This document shows positions 26,625-36,200 of a stretch of 64,000 nucleotides of DNA, piece by piece. The first letter of the stretch is position 1. Each line of letters opens with the position of its first letter. A program made the translations under genes and the position numbers. Origin of the DNA: Nocardia sp. (GTDB taxonomy: Bacteria; Actinomycetota; Actinomycetes; Mycobacteriales; Mycobacteriaceae). Under the pieces are notes generated by a model that was not told the origin of the DNA, searched no databases, and worked only from the letters and a program-made list of their open reading frames with translations. Location: the NCBI RefSeq assembly GCF_025465275.1, contig NZ_JAODNK010000075.1, positions 1 to 64,000 on the forward strand, read 5' to 3'.

Positions 26625-27809
26625 GTGTACGAATCGGGTCAGCGGAATCCACAGCAGCCAAGCAACCCACCAGGGCCGCAGTTCTTTCCGATCGACCTCA
26701 CCTCTACCGCCGGGCCGGATACCGCGCTGCGGTTAAGCCGGGTCTTCGCCGTGGCGCGGTGGCGATCACCGGCTGGGTTGGGGTTCACCGCGACAGTGCC
26801 GCTGGTCCTCATGGCGCGACGTATCTGGGAAGTGATCATCGGTGCCGCAGCGTCCACGAATCCGGTAATCGGCTTGATCGAACTGTATCTGGGACTGTTG
26901 GGCGTGTGCGTGGTGATCGGTCTGATCATTACGGGCGTGCAGTTGCTCCGTCGCAATTCGTACGTCACCACCTACGCCTACCCCGGCGCGGTGATGGCGG
27001 TGCGCTACTGGCCGGATGCGCTGGAGCTGATTCTGCCGACCGGGACGAGAAGGGTTGCTTACCAGCAGATCCGAGAGCTGCGCCCCATGGCCGGGGCGAT
27101 GTTCCTTCGCCCGCACGGCGCGCCCGCGATTGCGCTGCCCACCGAGCTGGTACCGCCGGCGGCATTCGAGCTGGTGGGCCGACCACCCGGTAGTTCCGTC
27201 GGATCGAGGGTGAATGCCGTTATCGCCGGTAAACCACTGCTGGGCGCAGCGGTTGTTTTGGGTGTGTCGTTGGTGGTCGTCGCTGCGATTGTGGTGGCGG
27301 TCCAGCCACATAAGTCGACCGCCTCCGATGCCGCATCGACCACGGCCACTGCGACGGAACCAGCCGCGACGCTACCGGATTCGTGCGTTCTCACCATCGA
27401 ACAGCAGCAAGCGTACGGATTCATCAAGCAATGGCCGAGCGATACCGCGCCCCACTACCACCATTGCGAGTGGGACTTGGACCACGGCGATCACAGTCGG
27501 CCCTACGACTGGGCGCGGGTGACCCTGTCTACCGACCCATTCACGCATAACGATTCGACCAAAGACGAAACGACACCGTATCCGGTGAAGGCTGTGGGGA
27601 ACATCGTGCCCGCACGAGGAGATCTCGTGCGGCCCAAGGAAAACAGGTACTCGTACCACGTAACCTGCATAATCACGTGGCCCACCTCCTACGGTGCCGC
27701 CTGGATCGAGATCGGCCGCAGTAACTCCCTCGGCACCCCCGATGTCGACGCACTGAAACGATCGGCAGAACAGCTCGCCGACACGCTTTTTGCGAACCTG
27801 CCGCGCTGA
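26625..27809 (+). CDS. Membrane protein with YcxB-like and DUF3558-like parts
   Basis: 394 residues from GTG 26625 with GGGGGAAG upstream. Two transmembrane segments lie at about 56-75 and 83-107. A cytoplasmic domain follows (ALELILPTGTRRVAYQQIRELR) that reads like the PH-like part of YcxB proteins. A third transmembrane helix is at about 205-228, and then an outer domain with Cys residues (LPDSCVLTIEQQQAYGF, HHCEWDLD, VTCIITW). That outer domain resembles the extracytoplasmic blocks of the two kinases at 2127 and 4046, down to the closing L-A-x-x-L-P segment. It is divergent from the substrate gene at 24387 with about 300 bases between. Function unknown; a sensor or anchor role is inferred. 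Confidence 0.75.
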   Translation: MYESGQRNPQQPSNPPGPQFFPIDLTSTAGPDTALRLSRVFAVARWRSPAGLGFTATVPLVLMARRIWEVIIGAAASTNPVIGLIELYLGLLGVCVVIGLIITGVQLLRRNSYVTTYAYPGAVMAVRYWPDALELILPTGTRRVAYQQIRELRPMAGAMFLRPHGAPAIALPTELVPPAAFELVGRPPGSSVGSRVNAVIAGKPLLGAAVVLGVSLVVVAAIVVAVQPHKSTASDAASTTATATEPAATLPDSCVLTIEQQQAYGFIKQWPSDTAPHYHHCEWDLDHGDHSRPYDWARVTLSTDPFTHNDSTKDETTPYPVKAVGNIVPARGDLVRPKENRYSYHVTCIITWPTSYGAAWIEIGRSNSLGTPDVDALKRSAEQLADTLFANLPR

Positions 27810-28070
27810 TATCACCAGTGGCCAAGGCAGACCGCCTGAAGCGGTCTCGGGGCGGGTCAAGCAAGATCGCAACGTCAGATTTCACCAGGCGACCTCGTGG
27901 CTCCTTAGGTCGCCGTCGAGATCCAACGATAGACACCGTCACGATTCATCGATGAAGCCAGGCGCATCCACATTCGTGGCCTCGGCGCACCATCTGAGCT
28001 GTGCTTCCCGACGACATCGGCTAGATTCGGACGAGCTGCAAGCTCGACGAGAGCGGAGACCGAGGACAGT

Positions 28071-29267
28071 GTGAGTCAGGACAATTCGACTGTGGAATCG
28101 CCGGATGTGGGGTTTCGGATGGCGGGGCAGGCTGCTACGGCCGAACCTGGAATCGGGTTCGCCCCTCATCGACGTGCAGGTTCGGATCGATCAACTGAAC
28201 CGGGCAATTTGGCCGAGCGGGTCATCGGGGAGCTTCTTGCGCTGCTGCCGGAGGGGTGGGATCGGCTGGATGCGGCGGTCGCCATGACCGTCAGTGACGA
28301 GACGGCGCAGGTGATCGTGTCGGATGCGCAGCATTCAGCGCCGGTACCGTTGTCGGCACGAATGGTCGAGTTGCTGCGGGAACTTCGGCATCGATCGGCC
28401 GAGTCGGCCGAGGGTCCGTGGTGGCGCTTTCTGGCTTCGGCCACTAGTAGAGGTTCGGTACAGATCGAATACGACTACGGCACAGATCCTTTCCCTGATC
28501 ACCAGTTGTTTCCACCGCAGGCGTACCTCGCGGATCTTCAGACATATCCGCGCACACGGCTTCCGGTGTGGTTGGCCGCCTACGTCGGCCATGCGGACCG
28601 GCAAGTCCGTACGCCGGGCAATGCCGCGCACTCTCGGGCGAGCGATGGCGTGTTCGCGCCACGGGCCGAAACCGACCTTCCCGCGCTGCCTTTGATGTGG
28701 GCGCGCTGGGCCGCGATCGCCGCCGCCTTCGTGGCAGCGGACTCACCGCTAGGACCTCGGACCACGACAGCGCTCGGCTGGTTCGAGGGAATCTCGCGCA
28801 GCGGGTCGACCCTGCACGTGCTCCCGGGGGGACGGGCAGTTCTCTCGGGCGGACTGTGGAACGATCCGAGGCTCGACGCGGCCTATAACGACGGCGTCGC
28901 CATGCCGCAGCTGTATCGAGGCGCGCCGGACTGGGTTGCCGATCCCGTGCTGAATCCCCGTGCGGCGAACGGACTGCTGTCATTTTGCTACTGGTGGGAC
29001 GGCACGGCGTGGCATTGCGGTGAGTCGCCGGCCGCGACCGAACTGAGTCCGGCTTTGCCGGGTGTTTGGAGCAGTCGGAGCGCTGCCGATGCGATCAACC
29101 AGCTCAATGCCCGAGTTTCTGTAGACGCGGCAGTGGACCTGGTGACCGCGGCCGAGGCAGGCACCCTGACGCGGTCGTTCGCCGGGCCGATTCTCGGTGG
29201 CAAAGCAGACGACACGCACAATGCGTACTACCAGCTCATGTTGGCCGGGGTCGTGACATCCGAATAG
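28071..29267 (+). CDS. YezG-like (DUF600-type) protein, candidate immunity protein
   Basis: 398 residues from GTG 28071. After a disordered start, residues 45-170 read ALLPEGWDRLDAAVAMTV, EYDYGTDPFPDHQLFPP and LQTYPRTRLPVWL, the spacing of YezG-type immunity domains (a strand-rich domain with an FxYDY-like strand and a closing P-R-x-x-x-P-x-W). The second half carries its own domain with WFEGISRSGSTLHVLPGGR and LLSFCYWWDGTAWHCGES. A same-length paralogue is encoded at 59405, and both sit next to an ESX substrate-EspG unit and a large effector. I infer immunity or regulation, not proven. Confidence 0.72.
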   Translation: MSQDNSTVESPDVGFRMAGQAATAEPGIGFAPHRRAGSDRSTEPGNLAERVIGELLALLPEGWDRLDAAVAMTVSDETAQVIVSDAQHSAPVPLSARMVELLRELRHRSAESAEGPWWRFLASATSRGSVQIEYDYGTDPFPDHQLFPPQAYLADLQTYPRTRLPVWLAAYVGHADRQVRTPGNAAHSRASDGVFAPRAETDLPALPLMWARWAAIAAAFVAADSPLGPRTTTALGWFEGISRSGSTLHVLPGGRAVLSGGLWNDPRLDAAYNDGVAMPQLYRGAPDWVADPVLNPRAANGLLSFCYWWDGTAWHCGESPAATELSPALPGVWSSRSAADAINQLNARVSVDAAVDLVTAAEAGTLTRSFAGPILGGKADDTHNAYYQLMLAGVVTSE

Positions 29268-29365
29268 GCGCAAAGCCATTGGGGGTATTGACGTCGCCAT
29301 CGATACCACGCGGCGTATATGATCATCGGGAATTTGCTCCAATCATCGTTACCGGGGGGTTGACC

Positions 29366-29686
29366 ATGGCCGAACTCGTAAAGGTCGAGATCGCGGGGTT
29401 ACGTTCAACAGCAATCGATCTCGACAGCGGTGCAAGCTCGCTCGACGCCATCAGGACCGCTCTCGATGCGGCCGCATCGGGCTACGAAGGCTGCTGGGGT
29501 CACGACGAATACGGTGACCAGTTCGAGGGCGGCGACAATGGCTATAAGGTGCGTCGTCCGGCCCTGGAGAACGTACTCACATCGATGTCGGCTCGGTTGC
29601 GGCAGTACTCGGGTGGCCTGAGCGACGGCGCGAACACCCTCGAGCGGGCCGAACAGAACAACACCGACGGCTTCCGTTCCAGCTAA
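29366..29686 (+). CDS. WXG100-like protein
   Basis: 106 residues from ATG 29366 with GGGGGG 8 bases upstream. Two Ala/Ser-rich helices flank the segment CWGHDEYGDQFE; the C-W-G takes the place of the usual W-x-G turn, and a Y-G-D-Q-F block typical of many actinobacterial ESX small substrates follows. It lies directly before a YbaB-like gene and the giant effector, all in one direction. It may form the export dimer with the WXG-like N-terminus of the giant protein. Confidence 0.78.
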   Translation: MAELVKVEIAGLRSTAIDLDSGASSLDAIRTALDAAASGYEGCWGHDEYGDQFEGGDNGYKVRRPALENVLTSMSARLRQYSGGLSDGANTLERAEQNNTDGFRSS

Positions 29687-29752
29687 CCGGATGTAAAGCC
29701 CACGGGCGCGGCGCTTGTCGCGGTCGCTTCGTGGGCTGGGGAGGAGAAGTAC

Positions 29753-30265
29753 ATGGCGAACGAGGCCGCGAAGGGGCGCCTGGCCGAACTGGTAGATCTG
29801 GTTCAGGGCGGCATCGCATCCGTTGCTCGCGCGCAGGAGGAACGTGCCCAGCTCACCGCGACCGCGCAGGCCGCGAGCCGACGTGTCACAATCACGGTGA
29901 ACGCTGATTGCATCGTCATCAAGACCGAATTCTCCGATGACATAGACGATCTCACGTACTCCGAGATCGCTGCCGCCGTGACCGCTGCTACCCAGGACGC
30001 GGCCGCTCAGGTGCAGCAGAAGGCGCAGAAAATCCAGGAAGCTGCACTGGAAGAACAGTCGCGCATCCCGGCGCTGTCGGAATTCTTCCCCGACATGCCA
30101 GACATTCAGGCCATGATGCCGACCCCGCCGACGGTCTCGACCGCGCCACCCGGCTCACCGGAGCGCACTGCGCCGGAACCGGAAGAGGCTGTGCGCTTTA
30201 CCAATGTCGAGGAATGGGATCACGACAAATCCAGCCGATCCACAATCGCCGCACCGGGGTGGTGA
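29753..30265 (+). CDS. YbaB/EbfC-family protein with Pro-rich tail
   Basis: 170 residues from ATG 29753 with GGGGAGGAG upstream. The first 105 residues have the YbaB layout: N-terminal helix, strands including RVTITVNADCIVIKTEF, and a long C-terminal helix. A Pro-rich tail follows. Its stop is 23 bases before the giant effector's start, so it is probably co-transcribed with it. YbaB proteins bind DNA; members in ESX loci (EspL) stabilise other ESX proteins. Confidence 0.8.
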   Translation: MANEAAKGRLAELVDLVQGGIASVARAQEERAQLTATAQAASRRVTITVNADCIVIKTEFSDDIDDLTYSEIAAAVTAATQDAAAQVQQKAQKIQEAALEEQSRIPALSEFFPDMPDIQAMMPTPPTVSTAPPGSPERTAPEPEEAVRFTNVEEWDHDKSSRSTIAAPGW

Positions 30266-30288
30266 GCTAGCGACACGCGGGCTCACGC

Positions 30289-33200
30289 ATGGGGTGGACT
30301 ACGGCAGTCGGGGACTTCTTCCCCAGCTGGCTGATGACGGGACTCAACTTCGGGATGGCTTACCCGAAGGGCGATCAGGACGAGCTGTTCGCGCTCGGTG
30401 ATGCCTGGAAACACGCGGCAGCCGAGCTCGAAAAGCTCGAGCCGACGCTCAAGAGCACCACAGACCGGGTTCCGCAGTACTACACCGGAGACGGCGCGAC
30501 CGCCGCAACCACCGAATTCGCAACGCTCTTCGACGGCGGCGAGCACTCCATACAGAAGCTGATCGAGGGCCTGCAAGGCCTCGGCCACGACGCGCGTTCC
30601 ACCGCAACGGAAATCGAGTTCGCGAAGATTCAGGCGGAGATCTTCGCGGTCATGACGCTCTGGACGGTCATCTCGCTGATGTCGTCCTTGATCGGGTCAA
30701 CCGCAGTCCCCGGCTATCTCCTGGCGGCGCGCGGGGTCCTCGCCAAATTCGCCGCGGAGGTTTCCGCACGAATCGGCGAGATCATGGCAGAGTCGGGTCT
30801 GAAAACCCTGGCGGCGCCGCTGGTTCGCGAAATCATCGTCCCGATCGGTGAGCGAATCGCTCCTCTGGGCGAGAGGCTCGCTCCGATCGGTGAGAAGCTG
30901 ACAGCTGCGGGCGACAAATGGGCTGCGCTGAACAAGACCATTGCCGATAGCGGACCAATGGTCCGCTATCCGGTCGCTGCGCTGAAAGGCGGCGTACACG
31001 GGGGCCTGATGGGTGCCGGCCTCGATGCGGGTACCCAGATCGTTCAGATCATGGAAGGTCACCGTGACGACGGCTTCAATCTGAAGCAGACGTTCCAAAC
31101 CAGTCTTCAGTGGGGCGCGGGTGGCCTGCTTGGTGGACCTACCGGCGAGCTTGCCGGCCGCAGCCTGATGAACCGTGCCCTGAAGGATCCGGCCAAAGAG
31201 CTCCCGAAATGGTTGGGCGGGACGATAACCGGAGGAGCCAGTGGCGTCGCGGGTGCCACCGGCATGTACGGCGCGGGCCTCGCCACCCAGCTCTATGATA
31301 ACAACGGCGACTGGAACAAGGTCAACAAAAGTTTCAGCCCGCAGCTGCTCATCGGCGGATTGGCGATGGGCACCATGGGTGGCAGTCACCACGGGTTGGA
31401 GGAACAGGCCCACGTCGACAAGGCCGCCGACGTCGACGCCATCGCGAAACAGGCTCCCGTCGAGTCGGCCGCCGTGACCAAGGTAGATGGACCGCAGGCG
31501 CTGGCCACGCATCAGAAGCCTTCCGACGAGCAGTTTGCGCATCCGCAGGCCGGTGACGCCGCTCAGCAGGGTGGTGGGCCACGGTCGAATTTACCTGGGC
31601 AGGAGAAACTTCCGAACAACGGCCTCGCGAATGCATCGGAGCATCGAGGCGGTCAGAATGCGGAGGCTCGCAATGGTGCCGGCGAAGCGAACCGGCCGAA
31701 TGCGGAGGCTGCGAAACCAGCCGACGCCGGAACCAAACCGTCCGACAGCGGAGCACGTCCGGCAGCAGACAATTCGGCGCGTGTCGCCAACGCCGCACCC
31801 GCCGATCAGAAGGCGAATTTCGTTGCGAGCGCCCAGGACAAGCCCGCGCAGGGGCCGGTGGCCCGGGCACCGGAGGTTCGCGCGCCAGGGGCTCAGATCG
31901 CCGCCCCGGAAGCCGAGCTGCGTCCGACTCACTCCGGAGCCGCCACCCAACCGCCGACGGCACGCGCCAACGACGTCGCGTTGGCTCGACAGGACGCGGC
32001 GCCCGCACCCGAGGGCGTGCGCCCCGACCAGCGGACCGACGGTACCCCACCCACTCGACAGACTCTCGGCGACGATGCACCGCGCACCGAGCCGCCTGCT
32101 GACCGGGATCACAACCGTCCGAACACCACGACCACGAAGCCGGAAACGAATACCCGTACCCCGGAGAGGGTCTCGAAAGACATTGCAGCGGATACGGATC
32201 GGCGTGACAACGATCCGGCGTTGGACCAGCCTGTGGCCCCGCTCCCCTATGTCGAGCCCAACGAAGGTCCCCGAGCTGCGCCGAGTCGGAACGCCGAGGA
32301 CGGCCCTCGCCGCAACGGTCAACCCCGGGCCGCCGCAGACGACGTCGGAGATTTCCGCGGCGATGCGCGCCCGCATGATCGAGCCGACCTCACACGCGAC
32401 GAACTGCTGAACCAAATCGAAGAGAACCTCGACGGTATACTCCCCGAGCACGGTCCCGATGGGAACCCCGACGCCGGATCTCCCGCTGTCCGTTGGGATC
32501 CGGAGGCGCAGCGCTTCCTCGTTCACAACGAGCTGACCGGTAGAGAACTCGAGGTCCACGTAGACGTCGGAACGTTGAGCCATCCCGATGCGGTGGCCGA
32601 ATTCCACCGAGCCCCCGACGAATCCGGCTATCGCATCACCGTCTCCGACCGCGCCCGCACCGAGGACGTCGCCCGCGCGGTCGCATATGAGCTGGCCGAG
32701 ATTCGGCTGGAGCAGGATCCAAACCATCGTCCTTCGGGACTTCCGCGGGAACCCCATTCGTCTGCGCCGGAGCCCGTAGAAACTCATCCCGCTGACGGCC
32801 TTCCCGCCGAAACTCATCCTGCTGAAGGTGATTGGTCGCCGCGCCCCGACGACGACTGGTCGCGGATGAGTCCCCAAGAGATCTCCGACGAGCTGGTCCG
32901 ACGCTGGGGAGTCGAAACGGTCGGTTTCGACCACCCGAACCTGCAGCCGGAGGTGGTGCGCGAATTTGCCCGCGCCGTCGACGACATGCTGACCCGCTAC
33001 CCGGACGTGGACCTGCCCAGGCTCGTAATCGAGCCGATGTCCGAGGAGTACTACGCCGAAGCCGTTCGGCAGATAACCCCCGACGGACGGGCGCACACCG
33101 ACAAGCTCGTCCTGAACGAACTCCATGCCCTCGATCCCGAGGCAATGACCCGTGACGTCGCCGACGACGAAGCGGACGGCCACTTGGTACCCGCTTCCAG

Positions 33201-36200
33201 CAACCGGCCGATCCATTCAACGCTCGTTCACGAATTCGCCCACGCCATCTACTTCGAGGGACAGCAGCGCTCCGGCGTGACCGCCCACACGGCACTGCGC
33301 GATTACTACGAGACCACCCGCGGCGGAATGGACGCGGGGTTCACAGAATGGGTCAACCAACTCAGCGACTACAGCTTCAACGAAGACGGCCGATTCAATG
33401 CCGGTGAGGCACTGGCCGAGGCGTTCACCGATGTTGAATACAACGGCCAAGCCGCGACCGAACCAGCCAAGGTCCTGTACTGGCATCTCCTGGATAGCGC
33501 CAACCAACATAGCATCGCCCCGAACGGGTTCACTCGTATCCCCGAGGACATCATCCCCCGCCCGAACGGCCCGTACGCACCCGAACAGGCCACCTCGAAA
33601 TCTGCACGGCCCGAAGGTCTTCCAGAGAACGAGGACCATCCCGACCGTTCCGGTCCCGAGCCAGATGCGGCCGCGCCCAAGCCGGAACTGCACCCCTCCG
33701 AGACAAAGCTAGACATCGAGGAACCACACACCACGCCAGACCCCGACGAACCGAACCGCTATGGGCGGACGTCGCGACCGGACGAGACCAACCCCGACGG
33801 TTCCGCACACAAGGACCCGGAAGACCGTGGCCCCGAGTATGAACCGGACCACCCCCGTGAGGAATCAGTTCCTGAGCCGCAGGAGCGCTCCCTCGACACC
33901 GAGTCGCCCGAGGAGCCTCAGAACCGAGATACCGAGCTCGAACCGACGAAGAACGACGACGAGAATCGCTCGCGCACAGCCGAACCCACGACCGACGCTC
34001 CCAAAATCGGCGCATCTCCCGACGAATCCGAGCCCATCCGGTCTGCGAACGAAGTAGATGTCGCTCCCGGCACGAGCGCGGGCGGCGATCCCGAGGCCTC
34101 GCCTGCACGGCAAGATCGGGAAGATCCTGTCGCCGAAATCCAGCCGGAGCAGACGTCGTCAGTCTCCCCGGACGGCAAAACCGGCCATCCGCAACAGGTC
34201 ACGAAGATCCGCGACGAGCCATACGCCGAAACCATGGTCCGCGACGCTCGAACCGGCGGTGCCCCACATAATCCCGACGAGACACCGCCTGCGGTCGAAA
34301 GGCCCGTATCCGAGACAACACGTGTGGACACCGACCCAACTGGGGACGACACACGCGACATGGCCACGCACCACAAGGCCAACTCCCGGATGCCCGGCGG
34401 GCTGATCACCTTCGACGAACTCTCGCCGAAGGTGAAACATCTGGTGAATTCACTCGCCGACGCCGACCATATTCCGCTTCGTCCGGGTGAGGTGAATGTC
34501 GGCCATCTCGCCGAGCTGCAACAGTTCTCGGGCGTCGAACACGCCGTCGTGCAGAACGCGAAGGGCGACCTGCGCCTATTCCGCGGTGATCAGACCAGTA
34601 GCGCGATTCCACGCGACCTGCGCGGCGAGTATCACTTCGTGTTGCACACCCATCCCGAAGACCGGCTCCCCGGACCACCTTCCGAGGAGGAACGCCGCTT
34701 CGGCAGGTTCACGAACAGCATGCATAAGGACCTCGACTACAAGCACAGTCCACATATCGAGGCGGTAGTGAGCCGCGACGGACAGGTCCGCTTCTTCACC
34801 AACGAAGGAATCCTCGACGTTCCGGCGGGCGAGTATCCGAAGGGCGGACCGCTGAACGACCGCGGTTTCGTCGTACCTGTTAAAGGATTGGGCGACAACA
34901 ACCCGGAGCTAGGTACGAAAGGTCCCACGCACCGCAATATTTCGCCGGACACTCCAGACAACCAGGGGGCGCGCCCGAGCGGTCCCGGCTATTCCGCCGG
35001 TCCATCACCAGAAAGCCCTGTACGCCAAGTTATCTCGCCCGAACACCCGAACCGTGAGAGTCCGCCTCACACCCACCCGAGCGAGACTCCTGCCGCCGTC
35101 GACACGCACATCGACCAGGCACTGGCGACGCTGGAGAATCCTGCATCGATCGTCGAGCAAAACGACGGAGCGATGGCCATCGATAGTCTGGCCGACTGGA
35201 TGGACATCACCGACCCCGAGCAACAGCACGCGCTCGAAGACATGTACCAGGTGTCCCGCGACCATATCGCCCCGTTCATCGTCAAGGTCGCCGACGATAT
35301 GCTGACGAACTTGAAGGCGCAGGTTGCGGAAAACCCGAACCTGAAGGTTGTCTTCGTGGGGCGGGATGGGCACAGCCTCGGCCTCGCCATGACTCACCTC
35401 GATCCGCAGTTCGTCCAGGATCATGGGCACGAGGTGACCTTGTCACGGGCCGTAGTGGAAACGGCTGTCCAGGATCTGGAGAACAACGCAGGATGCGACT
35501 TCCCAGAAATCAGCGGATTCCGAAATGCCGCAGGAAAAGTCGATCCCACCGCGATTGACGACGCCTATTTCCGGCTCACCGAGTACTTCCATGATCTCGG
35601 CATTCCGATGGGCGAACCAGGTAGCGAAATCGCCCTCGTCGATACGAGTTACAAAGGAACCGTTCAGGAGCTCCTGAACGCTATATACCCCGAGACTGGT
35701 TTCGAAGGCCACTACATGTTCTATTCCGCCTCGCCGGCGGATGTGCATGTGGGCAACAAGATCGGGTATGCGCTCGACCTCGGTGTCGACGAAGGTAATG
35801 GCGGACTCCCAGTCCGGCAATTGCCCGCTGATCGCGACCTCACGTTCTCACACCAGGATGCGCTGGGAACGATCGAGGAGATCATGCACGGGCCGCTCGG
35901 CAGCCCGAAAGGGATCGGTTCGGACGGCCTCCCGGCGCAGAACCTCCAACGATACGAGTCGGATCCGCTCGAAGGATTGAACCCCGCCACCGTCGCCGAT
36001 CGCTTCGCCGATCCACTGGTTCGCGAGGCGGCGAAAAGAATTTCGCTTGTACCGGTCGTGCAGATAGCTCACCACATCGCCGAGCTGCGAGCCAATGGCA
36101 TCGAGCCACATGGCGAACTGCAGGGCGGCTTCGACAATTGCGTCGATCGAGTGCGGGAATGGATCGAAGGTGGCGAGGCCGTTGATCCAAAACTGAACCA

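Noticed and set aside
31591..33216. A 541-codon minus-strand frame inside the giant effector
   Set aside because: Antisense to a frame with recognisable motifs (HEFAH follows directly); no motif or homologue pattern in the antisense reading.
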